Assembly (NCBI RefSeq): GCF_019038395.1
Contig: NZ_JAGFXZ010000020.1
Span: forward strand, 1-58,785
DNA from: Acinetobacter sp. BY419
GTDB taxonomy: Bacteria; Pseudomonadota; Gammaproteobacteria; Pseudomonadales; Moraxellaceae
Direction of reading: 5' to 3'
DNA length: 58,785 nucleotides
The position numbers and the translations under genes were made by a program. Below are positions 9,327 to 19,896 of the stretch, one piece after another. The notes beneath the pieces were generated by a model, which saw only the letters and a list, made by a program, of their open reading frames with translations, did no database searches and was not told where the DNA came from. Numbering within the stretch: position 1 is the first letter of the stretch; the number at the start of each line of letters is the position of its first letter.

Positions 9327-10361
9327 ATGCAACTTTCTGATTTTAATTTTGATCTCCCCGATGAGCTAATTGCTCGCTATCCTCTGGAAACACGCAGTGC
9401 CTCTCGCCTGCTGCATCTCGATGCACAAGGTCAATATCATGACCATCAATTTACCGACATTCTGGATTTACTCGAAGACGGCGACTTGTTGGTATTAAAC
9501 GATACCAAAGTCATGAAAGCCCGCTTAAAAGGTAAACGTGCTTCAGGCGGTGCAGTAGAAGTACTGGTTGAGCGTATGATGGATCAGTTCATTGCACATT
9601 GTCATATCAAAGCCAGTAACTCACCGAAAGCCGGTGCGGAACTGTTTATTGGTCCGGACGCAGTTAAAGTGACGGTGCAAGGCCGTCATGAAAATCTGTT
9701 TATTGTGGAATTCTCACAACCGATTCTAGACGTTTTAGACCAATACGGTGCGTTGCCAATTCCGCCTTATTTCAACCGTGAAGCGGAAGAGATTGATACC
9801 GAACGTTATCAAACTGTGTTTAATGATCCAACCAAACTGGCCAGCGTTGCAGCACCAACCGCCAGCCTGCATTTTGATGCCGAGCTGCTGGCAAAACTCG
9901 AAGCAAAAGGAATTCAAAAAACTTTTGTAACCCTGCATGTTGGCGCAGGTACTTTCTTGCCAGTACGTACCAATGACATTCAAAATCACATTATGCATAG
10001 CGAGTGGTGTCAGGTGTCCGATGAATCGATGGCACTCATTAAAGCAGCAAAAGCACGCGGCAATAAAGTGATTGCCGTCGGCACCACCGCTACCCGTGCC
10101 ACTGAAAGTGCAGCACAGGCCAATGGTGGTGAACTGAAAGGCTGGACCGGTGATACCCAGATTTTCATTTATCCGGGTTATGAGTTTAAAGTGGTCGATC
10201 GTTTGATTACCAACTTCCATTTACCAGAATCGACCCTGTTAATGCTGGTGTCTGCCTTGTCCAATCGTGACAATATCCTGAATGCCTACAAGCATGCTGT
10301 AGACAGCAAGTATCGCTTCTTCAGTTATGGCGATGCCATGCTGATTGATCAGGCACAATAA
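9327..10361 (+). CDS. queA: S-adenosylmethionine:tRNA ribosyltransferase-isomerase
   Basis: QueA transfers and isomerises the ribosyl moiety of AdoMet onto preQ1 at tRNA position 34 to give epoxyqueuosine. The 344 residues match the family throughout: N-terminal '[16 protein letters not shown]', '[16 protein letters not shown]', '[14 protein letters not shown]', '[12 protein letters not shown]' and C-terminal '[17 protein letters not shown]'. It is cytosolic. tgt, the enzyme one step earlier in the pathway, lies 1.9 kb downstream on the same strand, separated by a DUF3137/LemA pair. A possible -10 box (TATACT) lies just upstream near 9293. Confidence 0.97.
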   Translation: MQLSDFNFDLPDELIARYPLETRSASRLLHLDAQGQYHDHQFTDILDLLEDGDLLVLNDTKVMKARLKGKRASGGAVEVLVERMMDQFIAHCHIKASNSPKAGAELFIGPDAVKVTVQGRHENLFIVEFSQPILDVLDQYGALPIPPYFNREAEEIDTERYQTVFNDPTKLASVAAPTASLHFDAELLAKLEAKGIQKTFVTLHVGAGTFLPVRTNDIQNHIMHSEWCQVSDESMALIKAAKARGNKVIAVGTTATRATESAAQANGGELKGWTGDTQIFIYPGYEFKVVDRLITNFHLPESTLLMLVSALSNRDNILNAYKHAVDSKYRFFSYGDAMLIDQAQ

Positions 10362-10377
10362 GCGAGCATACCTGCCC

Positions 10378-11406
10378 ATGCCGATCGAGTCTGTGCAACA
10401 GTCCATTCATATTCGTCGCAAGAAAAATGCAGTGGTGTTTCAGAATATCGCTCGGCTCTGGGATTTAGGCCGTCAAGCCAATAGTCATCAGGATCTGCTG
10501 GATGGACTGCATCCCTGGAATGGTCCTATTACGCTCAAGTTTGAGAACAACTTACCGCTCGCGCTTGCCGGAATTGGACTTTTTCTGATGGCAAGTGTTT
10601 TTATTGCCCCGGAAAATATCTGGATTCAGAGCAGTATTTTTCTCGGCTGTCTATGCATCTTCTGGGCCTATATTTGCTATGAACAACAGCAACCCTTAGA
10701 AGAAGTCATTGCTTTTCTGGAAGAACAGGCTCTGGCCAAAAAATATCAGCTTGCCTTTCAACAACAGCCGCAGCATATTTCAATTCCTTTAAATCCCTTG
10801 CAGTTTATTGGGCATTTAAAACGCTTATTCCCAGTATTCAATCAGGGCTCTTTGAGTAACGAGATCCAGCGTTATGCCAGCACGGTGTGGGAAGATGAAA
10901 ACGGCCAGCAACATCAGGTGCTACTGTTTCAATATCACTATATTGATGAAGTACAGGTTCGCAACAAAGAAGGTCAGCCGGTCAAACTGATGCAGGTCCA
11001 CAAAGACCTGTGGGGCGTATTTGTGTTTGATATCCAGATTCAGGGACTGGCGGTCACGACCTCCAGAAAGAAATTTTATTATCCTTATAGTCATCCCTGG
11101 CACAGCAGCGATATTCATACCAATCAGCGCTTAAGTTTTTATGGCTGTGATCCGATGCAGACTGCCAAATTACTCAGTCCGGGCTTTGTACTGCGTCTGG
11201 CCGATTTTTTTGAACAGCGTCAGGGTGATTTGCTGTTTCATCCGGAAAATAAAATACTGTGCTATCTGGGGCCACATGATTTATTTCAGGTGTCGAGCAA
11301 GCAGAATAACATTAGCGATATTCCCACATTGCGCGGTCATCTGAGAACATTTAAATTAAAACAACTCGAAAAGTTACAACATGATCTGCTACAGTTTTTA
11401 AAATAA
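10378..11406 (+). CDS. DUF3137-like membrane protein
   Basis: The ~342-residue protein has two hydrophobic helices (residues ~62-78 and ~84-100) separated by a short turn, then a ~240-residue soluble region rich in beta strands. The layout and position directly before lemA match DUF3137 proteins, which are commonly paired with LemA; the sequence match is by general pattern, not by a firm motif. The start at 10378 avoids the overlap with queA that a TTG at 10345 would create. The function is unknown. A 50-bp gap to lemA and the same strand suggest co-transcription, possibly with queA. Confidence 0.6.
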   Translation: MPIESVQQSIHIRRKKNAVVFQNIARLWDLGRQANSHQDLLDGLHPWNGPITLKFENNLPLALAGIGLFLMASVFIAPENIWIQSSIFLGCLCIFWAYICYEQQQPLEEVIAFLEEQALAKKYQLAFQQQPQHISIPLNPLQFIGHLKRLFPVFNQGSLSNEIQRYASTVWEDENGQQHQVLLFQYHYIDEVQVRNKEGQPVKLMQVHKDLWGVFVFDIQIQGLAVTTSRKKFYYPYSHPWHSSDIHTNQRLSFYGCDPMQTAKLLSPGFVLRLADFFEQRQGDLLFHPENKILCYLGPHDLFQVSSKQNNISDIPTLRGHLRTFKLKQLEKLQHDLLQFLK

Positions 11407-11456
11407 CTTTTTCTGCATCATTTTTAAAATATGACTATGTATTGGGGAGATCTCGG

Positions 11457-12026
11457 ATGGGATTTTTGATTTTATATTTAATCATCGTTGCACTGATTGT
11501 TGCGATCATCATGATCCGCAACAATATTGTCCGCCACCACAACTCCACGATTCGCGCCTGGTCTGATGTCGCCAGTTATGAACGGCAAAAACTGAAAATT
11601 CTGGACGGGCTGCAACCGCTGGTCGAACAATATTCCTCTTTTGAAAAAGGCACACTGGAAAAAGTCACCGAACTGCGTCAGAACATCATGAACCTGAATA
11701 TCACGGATGCCGATATTTCCCAGTTGCAGCGCATCGAAAGCCTGAACAAACAGCTGATGCATAGCCTGAATGTAGTGATTGAAAATTATCCTGAACTGAA
11801 AGCTAATGAAATTTATCTGAAAATGATGGGTGAAATTGAAGAACAGAATGAAAATGTTGGTGCTGCAATTACGATTTATAATCGCAATGTCGAGCTGTTT
11901 AATAACCAGATCCAGATTTTCCCGCACAACATCATTAACAATATGCTGCTCAGGAAAAAAGTGGTGCGCCCTTTCCGTGATCAAAGTGTGGCCCAGAGTT
12001 TTGATTATCGTCCAAATTTTCACTAA
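11457..12026 (+). CDS. LemA family protein
   Basis: The 189-residue protein has an N-terminal membrane anchor 'FLILYLIIVALIVAIIM' followed by a long helical domain with the LemA pattern: 'IRAWSDVASYERQKLKILDGLQPLVEQY', 'LNVVIENYPELKANEIY', 'NENVGAAITIYNRNVELFNN', 'FPHNIINN'. The ATG at 11457 is preceded by GGGGAGA with 6-nt spacing and is preferred over the TTG at 11442. The family's cellular role is unclear. It pairs with the DUF3137-like gene upstream, so both may work as one membrane complex (inference). Confidence 0.85.
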   Translation: MGFLILYLIIVALIVAIIMIRNNIVRHHNSTIRAWSDVASYERQKLKILDGLQPLVEQYSSFEKGTLEKVTELRQNIMNLNITDADISQLQRIESLNKQLMHSLNVVIENYPELKANEIYLKMMGEIEEQNENVGAAITIYNRNVELFNNQIQIFPHNIINNMLLRKKVVRPFRDQSVAQSFDYRPNFH

Positions 12027-12158
12027 GAATCTATTTGACCGAATCCGCAGTTTCTGGTCCTGCCCCAAAAAAATACAGGAACTGCAGAATAATTTCTGCT
12101 TCTTTATAAAAATTCAATTGAATGATGCACAAATAAAATTACAGCGTTGAAACTCTAG

Positions 12159-12170
12159 AACGCTAGCGTT
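12159..12170. repeat. 12-bp perfect palindrome upstream of tgt
   Basis: AACGCTAGCGTT is a perfect palindrome about 80 bp before tgt. It overlaps the spacer of a weak promoter-like pair (TTGAAA at 12147, TAGTGT at 12171, spacer 18), so it could be an operator; this is inference only. Confidence 0.35.
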
Positions 12171-12239
12171 TAGTGTCGGAATCAAGGAAAATAGCGCCCT
12201 TTAGCTACTAACCATCAGCGAACTGTTTTTTCGCCTTGA

Positions 12240-13382
<1,143 letters not shown>

Positions 13383-13482
13383 TCCATCAGCATTTGCGCT
13401 GAGGAAAAAGACAATGTAAATTGCAAGAATATGTCAATTTATTATCGAGTTGATCACCAGTTTTTTATTTTAGGAAAATATA

Positions 13483-13812
13483 ATGAGCCTTTTTATTTCG
13501 ACTGCTCACGCTGCAGGTGAAGCTGCTGCACAACCCAACATGATGGCAAACATTTTGATGATTGCGGTTTTTATTGCAATCTTCTATTTCTTGATCTGGC
13601 GTCCTCAATCTAAACGTGCCAAAGAACACCGTGCTTTGGTCGAAAGCCTTGGCGTTGGCAGTGAAGTGGTATTTGCAGGCGGATTAATGGGCAAGATCAC
13701 CAAGATTGAAGGTGACTTCGCAGTGGTTGAATTAAGCCGCGGTGTAGAAGTCAAAGTTCAACGTGCAAGTGTAATCTCAGTTCTACCTGAAGGCACTTTA
13801 AATAACCTTTAA
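13483..13812 (+). CDS. yajC: preprotein translocase subunit YajC
   Basis: The 109-residue inner-membrane protein has one N-terminal helix ('NILMIAVFIAIFYFLIWRPQ') followed by the YajC cytosolic domain ('SKRAKEHRALVESLGVGSEVVFAGGLMGKITKI'). It associates with SecDF as an accessory of the Sec translocon. It lies 100 bp after tgt and 52 bp before secD. A terminator-like hairpin between yajC and secD may set their ratio. Confidence 0.95.
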   Translation: MSLFISTAHAAGEAAAQPNMMANILMIAVFIAIFYFLIWRPQSKRAKEHRALVESLGVGSEVVFAGGLMGKITKIEGDFAVVELSRGVEVKVQRASVISVLPEGTLNNL

Positions 13813-13820
13813 TCAAAAAT

Positions 13821-13845
13821 AGTCGTGCCCTCGCACGACTTTTTC
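13821..13845 (+). terminator. terminator-like hairpin between yajC and secD
   Basis: A perfect 8-bp stem AGTCGTGC-cctc-GCACGACT is followed by TTTTCATTTT. It starts 8 bp after the yajC stop and ends 19 bp before the secD ATG. The interrupted T-run suggests partial termination. Confidence 0.6.
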
Positions 13846-13863
13846 ATTTTAAGAAGAAAACGA

Positions 13864-15762
13864 ATGCGTTACCCAGCATGGAAATATGTACTGATCCTGG
13901 TTGTCCTGGTGATCAGTACTTTATATGCCCTGCCAAGTTTGTATCCAGATGAACCTGCTGTACAGATTTCGGGTGCCAAAGCTGGTACTCAAATTGATGC
14001 AAGCATCGTACAAAAAGCAGAGCAAATTTTAAAAACTGAAAATATTGCCACTCATGACAATAGCTTTAGCAACAATGCGGCCTTATTACGCGTAGATTCA
14101 AGTGAATCGCAACTTAAAGCCAAAGAGGCTTTACGTCGTGGTTTAGGTGATAATTACGTGGTTGCGCTTAACCTTGCCCCAACCACCCCAGAATGGCTGC
14201 AAAAAATTGGTGCCAAACCAATGAAGCTCGGTCTGGATTTACGTGGTGGTGTTCACTTCTTGCTTGAAGTGGATATGGACAAGGCCATTGCCCAGCGTAT
14301 GGAAACTTCTGCGACGGATCTACGTCGTCAGTTGCGTGATAACAACCTGAAATTTAATAGCCTGAACTTAAGCAACAACACGATTGTGGTGCAGTTTGCC
14401 AATAACGATGATCGTGCTGCAGTGATGGACTACTTGCGCCGTAACGGCAATGAGTTTACCCAGCAGGCTGTTGCGACCGATACCGGTTCGACCTTACGTT
14501 TGAACTATACGGATGTGCGTAAGCAAGAAATTGAATCTTATGCAGTGAATCAGAACTTGACCACTTTACGTAACCGTATTAACGAGTTAGGTGTGGCTGA
14601 GGCACTGGTTCAAACCCAGGGCAGCAACCGTATTGTGGTTGAATTGCCGGGTGTACAGGATACAGCGGAAGCGAAACGTGTCTTGGGTCGTACCGCGAAT
14701 CTCGAGTTCCGTCTGGTGTCTGACCTGAATGATCAATACATCGATCCATATACCGGTCAGGCAGCGGGTGCATTGCCACCAGGCACAGAAGTATTCGCTT
14801 ATGAATCACTGGACAGTGGTCGTCAGCTACTCTTGAACCGTAACCGTATCTTAACCGGTGAACGTGTTCAGAATGCATCGAGTGGCTTTAGCCAGGACAC
14901 TGGCGGTGCTGAAGTTAATATTACGCTGGACAGTGCAGGTGGCAAACTGATGTCGGATGCGACCCGCAATGCGGTTGGCAAACGTATGGCAGTCTTGTTC
15001 ATCGAGAACAAACAGCGCATTAACTATGTGGAAGACCCTGCGACTGGCACTCAAACTGAAGTTCGTACACCGTATACTGAATCTGTGGTAATCAATGCTG
15101 CAACCATTCAGGCGGTACTGGGTTCTCAGTTCCGTATTACCGGTCTGGACTCACCGCAAGAAGCTGCTGAACTTGCATTAATGCTACGTGCCGGTGCTTT
15201 GGCTGCGCCAATGTACTTCGTTGAAGAACGTGTAATTGGTCCAAGTCTGGGTCAAGAGAACATCGACAAGGGTGTACTTTCAACTCAGATCGGTTTCCTC
15301 TTGGTCGCAATCTGGATGGTGGTGTTCTTCCGCCTGTTTGGCCTGATTGCCAATTTTGCGCTGATATTTAACCTGGCCATGATCCTGACAGTCATGTCAT
15401 GGATTGGTGCTTCGCTCACCCTTCCGGGTATTGCCGGTATCGTGATTACCATCGGGATGGCGGTCGATGCCAACGTGCTGATCTGTGAACGGATCCGGGA
15501 AGAAATCAAATGGGGGGCTTCGCCGAAACAGGCGATTGTGGCGGGTTATGATCGTGCTTATAACACCATTTTTGACTCCAACCTCACCACCTTCTTGGTT
15601 GCATTCATTCTGTTCGCGATTGGTACAGGTCCGATCAAAGGCTTTGCTGTAACACTCATGATTGGTATTGTCTGCTCGATGTTTACTGCTATTACAGTAA
15701 CCCGTGCGATTGTACAGCTCATTTATGGCAAAAAACGTAACTTGAAAAAGTTGAGCATTTAA
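13864..15762 (+). CDS. secD: protein translocase subunit SecD
   Basis: SecD with SecF uses the proton gradient to complete Sec export. The ~632-residue protein has an N-terminal transmembrane helix ('YVLILVVLVISTLYALPSL'), a large periplasmic P1 region with the conserved 'LGLDLRGGVHFLLEVD', a C-terminal block of about five helices, and the conserved 'GMAVDANVLICERIREE' and 'TTFLVAFILFAIGTGPIKGFA' motifs. The ATG at 13864 follows an A/G-rich site; an upstream GTG at 13825 falls inside the hairpin and is rejected. secF follows after 8-11 bp. Confidence 0.97.
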   Translation: MRYPAWKYVLILVVLVISTLYALPSLYPDEPAVQISGAKAGTQIDASIVQKAEQILKTENIATHDNSFSNNAALLRVDSSESQLKAKEALRRGLGDNYVVALNLAPTTPEWLQKIGAKPMKLGLDLRGGVHFLLEVDMDKAIAQRMETSATDLRRQLRDNNLKFNSLNLSNNTIVVQFANNDDRAAVMDYLRRNGNEFTQQAVATDTGSTLRLNYTDVRKQEIESYAVNQNLTTLRNRINELGVAEALVQTQGSNRIVVELPGVQDTAEAKRVLGRTANLEFRLVSDLNDQYIDPYTGQAAGALPPGTEVFAYESLDSGRQLLLNRNRILTGERVQNASSGFSQDTGGAEVNITLDSAGGKLMSDATRNAVGKRMAVLFIENKQRINYVEDPATGTQTEVRTPYTESVVINAATIQAVLGSQFRITGLDSPQEAAELALMLRAGALAAPMYFVEERVIGPSLGQENIDKGVLSTQIGFLLVAIWMVVFFRLFGLIANFALIFNLAMILTVMSWIGASLTLPGIAGIVITIGMAVDANVLICERIREEIKWGASPKQAIVAGYDRAYNTIFDSNLTTFLVAFILFAIGTGPIKGFAVTLMIGIVCSMFTAITVTRAIVQLIYGKKRNLKKLSI

Positions 15763-15773
15763 GGAGATCAATG

Positions 15774-16745
15774 ATGACTGAAAATACTCAACTCAATCCA
15801 AAACAGTATGGTCGCCCTGAAGACGAGCGCATCATTCCGTTTATGAAGATTGCGATGCCTGCGGCATTGTTTTCGATTCTTATCACTGTTGCGAGTCTCT
15901 TTTTTATTGCCACCAAAGGCTTAAATCTGGGTCTGGATTTTACTGGCGGTATCGCGGCCGAGCTGAACTATACCAATCCGGTGAAGCCCGAAGATGTTTC
16001 CAAAGCACTGAGCCAGGCCGGCTTTAATGATGCAGTGGTTCAGACCCTGGGTTCTGAACGTGACCTAATGGTGCGGATGCCAGTTCAGGACGATATCGAA
16101 GCAGAAGATCTGCCCAACATGATTACCACTGCTGTACAGTTGCCAAACAATCCGGCAGCGGTACCCAAAGTGGATGTAGTCGGTGGTCAGGTCGGTAACG
16201 AGCTTTATGTCCGTTCTGGTGGTGCTGTAGCACTGGCGCTCCTGTTGATGCTGGTCTACGTCACCATCCGCTTTGAGTTCAAGCTGGCTATGGGTGCAGT
16301 GTTGTCACTATTCCATGATATCGTCGTAACCCTCGGGATTTTTGCGATGATGCAGTGGCCGTTTGACCTCACCGTACTTGCAGCACTGCTGGCAATTATC
16401 GGTTTCTCACTGAACGATAATATCGTGGTCTCTGACCGTATCCGTGAGAACTTCCGTAAGATTCGTGGTGCAGAACCGGTAGAAATCGTCAATATTGCCC
16501 TGACTGAAACCTTACGTCGTACCATTCATACTTCGATGACTTTATTACTGGTAGTCGTTGCCATGATGATCATGGGGGGTGATGGTCTGAAATGGTTCTC
16601 GATCGCGATGTTTATCGGTGTCTTTGTCGGGACCTATTCATCCATTTATATCGGTACGGCATTTGCCTTATGGCGTGGCCTAAACCGTCAGGACTTTATT
16701 GTTCAGGTGAAGCCAGAATTTGAAGACGATAACCAGATTCCATAA
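15774..16745 (+). CDS. secF: protein translocase subunit SecF
   Basis: SecF forms the inner-membrane SecDF complex. The ~323 residues show an N-terminal helix, the 'GLNLGLDFTGGIAAELNY' P1 motif, a periplasmic domain, and five C-terminal helices containing 'SLFHDIVVTLGIF', 'IGFSLNDNIVVSDRIREN' and 'TLRRTIHTSMTLLLVV'. Two adjacent ATGs (15771, 15774) follow AAGGAG; 15774 has the better 7-nt spacing. It ends the tgt-yajC-secDF block, and its terminator overlaps the 3' end of the convergent regulator gene. Confidence 0.97.
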   Translation: MTENTQLNPKQYGRPEDERIIPFMKIAMPAALFSILITVASLFFIATKGLNLGLDFTGGIAAELNYTNPVKPEDVSKALSQAGFNDAVVQTLGSERDLMVRMPVQDDIEAEDLPNMITTAVQLPNNPAAVPKVDVVGGQVGNELYVRSGGAVALALLLMLVYVTIRFEFKLAMGAVLSLFHDIVVTLGIFAMMQWPFDLTVLAALLAIIGFSLNDNIVVSDRIRENFRKIRGAEPVEIVNIALTETLRRTIHTSMTLLLVVVAMMIMGGDGLKWFSIAMFIGVFVGTYSSIYIGTAFALWRGLNRQDFIVQVKPEFEDDNQIP

Positions 16746-16768
16746 TCTGTTATCTTTCATTTTCATCT

Positions 16769-16794
16769 TTCAGCCCGTCTTATGATGGGCTGAA
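16769..16794 (+). terminator. secF terminator hairpin
   Basis: The stem TTCAGCCCGTC...GATGGGCTGAA is followed by TTATTT. It overlaps the last ~8 codons of the convergent Xre-type gene, whose stop is at 16770-16772. Confidence 0.65.
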
Positions 16795-17453
16795 TTATTT
16801 CTGCTGTCTGGATATGCCGTAGCAGGAAGAACCGCAATAACAGGATGGATTTTCTCAATATCGGTTTTTTGAAAAATGACCTTCCGGCTCTCATCCAGAC
16901 TTTGAAATTCATAATTATCCTGAGTTTCGCCTACCCGTTCCAAAATGAGCTGCAAGCCATTGGCCAGATACACACAGCACATGCCGGAAGTGGACAACTC
17001 GGCATATTGGTCACAAATCAGCCACCAGCCTGGTTTTAAGCTGGGAAAATAATACGATCCTGCCACCTGAATCGCATAATGCTGCGCTTGCAGATGAAAA
17101 ACATCCTGATTGAATGAATGGGCTGAATCCATGGGCATGAGCATAAATGCCTGCTGTTGTACCACCTGCATGTGTAGCAGTACGCCTTGCTCATGAATTG
17201 GAGACAATTCAGCTTTCGGTTCAACCGACTGATCCAGAGTCAAGACCTCCAGATTCAGTTGTTGCTCCAGCTCCCTTGCCGCTTTCTCGCCAATCTGGCG
17301 TTTGCTATTCAGTAATTGCGTGATATATGACGCAGACAAGCCATAATGTTCACAGATCTCTTTGCCGGTTTTAAAGTGCTGCATCTCGATCAGCAGATCA
17401 ATCACCTTGGCCAGATTATTTCGTCTACGTTCAAATATTTCAGTCGCGCTCAT
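16770..17453 (-). CDS. Xre-type regulator with S24-like C-terminus
   Basis: The 227-residue protein has an N-terminal helix-turn-helix (residues ~15-65, 'GKEICEHYGLSASYITQLLNSKR') and a C-terminal half that resembles the LexA/CI S24 fold ('HYAIQVAGSYYFPSLKPGWWLICD' features). I do not see the canonical S-x-n-K catalytic pair clearly, so autocleavage is doubtful. It resembles stand-alone regulators found in Acinetobacter rather than an active prophage repressor, and no phage genes are near. It follows the relA terminator on the same strand, so it should have its own promoter. The targets are unknown. Confidence 0.65.
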   Translation of the reverse strand: MSATEIFERRRNNLAKVIDLLIEMQHFKTGKEICEHYGLSASYITQLLNSKRQIGEKAARELEQQLNLEVLTLDQSVEPKAELSPIHEQGVLLHMQVVQQQAFMLMPMDSAHSFNQDVFHLQAQHYAIQVAGSYYFPSLKPGWWLICDQYAELSTSGMCCVYLANGLQLILERVGETQDNYEFQSLDESRKVIFQKTDIEKIHPVIAVLPATAYPDSRNNSAHHKTG

Positions 17454-17503
17454 CTCGGTCTGCTGGTCTGTTTTTTATCCATGTCATTCAGATACATTAC
17501 AAT

Positions 17504-17537
17504 AAAAAAGCCCGCAATTAAATTGCAGGCTTTTTTA
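17504..17537 (-). terminator. relA terminator
   Basis: On the minus strand, AAAAAGCCTGCAATT ... AATTGCGGGCTTTTTT forms a stem with one mismatch and a T-run, about 18 bp past the relA stop. Confidence 0.8.
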
Positions 17538-17554
17538 AGCTTAAGCGTCAGGAA

Positions 17555-19864
17555 TTAAGTACCCTGTACCAGACGGCGTGCACTGATAATTCCCGGTTGC
17601 TGCTCAAGACGGGCCAGCAGCTTGGAAAGTTGCGCCAGACCTTTTACTTCAATCAGGAGCTTCATATTGGCTATACCGTCCGCTTCCGAAATGGTATTGA
17701 CCTGACGGATATTGATCTGATCCGAGAAAATCACCTGGGTCAGATCTTTCAGCAACCCACGTCGATCATAAGCTTCCACCACTATCTGTACGCTCTGACC
17801 ACGTGTTGGCTGCATTTCCCAATCAGCTTCTACAGCACGTTCAGGCTCTTGGGTGATCATGCGGATATAATCTGGACAGGCCACCTTATGAATGCTCACC
17901 CCACGATTCAGGGTAATATAGCCGGCAATCGATTCACCATGCACCGGTTGGCAACATTGCGCTACATGCAACTCAACATTATCCAGACCGTCAATCAGAA
18001 TGCCATGGGCTGACAGCGTATGACTGGCACGCGGATTCAAGGCCGGTTTCAGCACCAGCTCAGGTTCATCCTGATCCAGATGCATGTGACGATTCACCTG
18101 ATTAATCAGGGCATGCAGGCTGATATCACCATTGACCAGGTTGACCAGAATGTCATCACCGGTCTTGACATTAAAATGGTTGCAATAATCACTCAGATCA
18201 ATCGATTTCGGGTGAATCGCCAGACGTGACAACTCTTTGTTCAGCACTTCACGGCCGACTTCCAGATTCTTGCTTCGGTCCTGCTGACGGAACCAGTGAC
18301 GCAGCTTGTCTCGCGCCCGGGCAGTCTTGATATACCCCAATGAGTTGACCAGCCAGTCCCGATTTGGTTCCCGATCTTTTTTGGTCAGAATCTCGACCTG
18401 TTCCCCGGTTTTCAGGGTATAGGTCAGTGGCACATAGCGCTGGTTCACCCGTGCCGCATAGCACTTGTTCCCCACTTCGGTATGTACATGATAAGCAAAG
18501 TCGAGTACGGTCGAATCACGTGGCAGCTCTTTGATATCACCATCACGACTAAACACATAAATCTTTTCGAAACCTTCAAAATCCTGAATATGCTCAAAAT
18601 TTTCTATTTCATCTTCTGATTCTTTATGGGCGCTTGTTTCATTACGTTCTTGATAATGTTCCAGCACCGCACGCAAGGAATGTAAACGATGATTAAAGGA
18701 GCGATCCGTGGTTTTTGAGCCTTCCTTATAATTAAAGTGTGAACATACTCCAAGTTCAGCTTCCTCATGCATAACATGGGTACGAATCTGAACTTCAAGC
18801 GATTTGTTTTCTGCAATTACAGCGGTATGCAGGGAACGATAGCCATTGGCTTTTGGATTGGTAATATAATCATCAAACTGATGCGGAATATGACGCCAGA
18901 TCTGATGCACAATACCTAAAGTGTGGTAACACTCCGGCACGCTTTTGACCAATACCCGCAAGGCACGAATATCATACAGCTGATCAAAACTCAGGTTCTT
19001 GCTTTTCATTTTCCGATAAATCGAATAAATGTGTTTCACCCGCCCATTAATTTCAGCATCGATGCCATGTTCAGACAATTCATTGCGTAATTTCTCAATC
19101 ACAAACTGAATATACTGTTCACGCTCCAGGCGTTTTTCATTCAGTAGAGAAGCAATTTCTTTATAACGTTCGGGTGCAAGATAACGGAACGCCAGATCTT
19201 CCAGCTCCCATTTCAACTGGGCAATACCCAAACGGTGGGCCAGCGGCGAGTAAATGGTCAGAATTTCTCGAGCAACCCGTTCCTGACGCTCGCGTGAGGA
19301 ATTAGCCAGTTCACGTAAGGCATAGGTACGTTCGGCCAGTTTGACCAGAACGACACGCACATCTTCGGTGACCGAAATCAGCATTTTGTAAATGCCGGAC
19401 AGATGTTCACGCTGGTTATTATTGAAATGATCTTCCAGACGTTTATTTTTTTCAATTAGTTCAGACAGCTTACCCATCGCCAGCGTGCCTTTGACCAGGC
19501 TATGCACCTGTTCACCGAACTTTTCCAACACTTCGCTAAGTGGCATAACGCCTTCACGTACCGCCCGATACAGCATGGCTGCGGACAAAGTATCTTCATC
19601 GACATGCAGATGTGCCAGAATATCCGCCATCTCAATACCGGTATAGAAGGTATTGGAGCGGTGCTGGACCGTACTTTGCAGCTCTCTTTCTAATGTTAAG
19701 TGGGCGACTTCTTCGAGCTGCGTTAAAGGTGCGCCATCTAATATGCCACGAACCCGATCTAACCATTCGGTCAGATCGTGGTGTGCTTGTTCGGCATGTT
19801 CTACAGTCGTCTCCTGTGACAACTCATTGAGTCGCCCAGGGAGTTGCTCACGTACTGTGACCAT
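17555..19864 (-). CDS. relA: GTP pyrophosphokinase RelA
   Basis: RelA makes (p)ppGpp on stalled ribosomes. The ~769 residues run in order: a degenerate HD hydrolase-like domain (no 'HDVIEDT'; instead 'YRAVREGVMPLSEV'), the synthetase with 'RVKHIYSIYRKM', 'YDIRALRVLV' and 'NPKANGYRSLHTAV', a TGS domain ('IYVFSRDGDIKELPRDSTVLDFAYHVH' features), a conserved Cys element ('VAQCCQPV') and a C-terminal ACT domain. Loss of the HD residues marks RelA rather than SpoT. The second ATG (19864) has proper spacing from GGAG and matches the usual 'MVTVRE' start. It is last in the cysM-exo-rlmD-relA unit. Confidence 0.96.
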   Translation of the reverse strand: MVTVREQLPGRLNELSQETTVEHAEQAHHDLTEWLDRVRGILDGAPLTQLEEVAHLTLERELQSTVQHRSNTFYTGIEMADILAHLHVDEDTLSAAMLYRAVREGVMPLSEVLEKFGEQVHSLVKGTLAMGKLSELIEKNKRLEDHFNNNQREHLSGIYKMLISVTEDVRVVLVKLAERTYALRELANSSRERQERVAREILTIYSPLAHRLGIAQLKWELEDLAFRYLAPERYKEIASLLNEKRLEREQYIQFVIEKLRNELSEHGIDAEINGRVKHIYSIYRKMKSKNLSFDQLYDIRALRVLVKSVPECYHTLGIVHQIWRHIPHQFDDYITNPKANGYRSLHTAVIAENKSLEVQIRTHVMHEEAELGVCSHFNYKEGSKTTDRSFNHRLHSLRAVLEHYQERNETSAHKESEDEIENFEHIQDFEGFEKIYVFSRDGDIKELPRDSTVLDFAYHVHTEVGNKCYAARVNQRYVPLTYTLKTGEQVEILTKKDREPNRDWLVNSLGYIKTARARDKLRHWFRQQDRSKNLEVGREVLNKELSRLAIHPKSIDLSDYCNHFNVKTGDDILVNLVNGDISLHALINQVNRHMHLDQDEPELVLKPALNPRASHTLSAHGILIDGLDNVELHVAQCCQPVHGESIAGYITLNRGVSIHKVACPDYIRMITQEPERAVEADWEMQPTRGQSVQIVVEAYDRRGLLKDLTQVIFSDQINIRQVNTISEADGIANMKLLIEVKGLAQLSKLLARLEQQPGIISARRLVQGT

Positions 19865-19896
19865 ACCCATCTCCTACTTTTAAAAACATCATTTCT

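Noticed and set aside
16770..17453. Prophage repressor
   Set aside because: The S24-like half lacks a clear catalytic pair and no phage structural, integrase or lysis genes are nearby; a chromosomal regulator is simpler.
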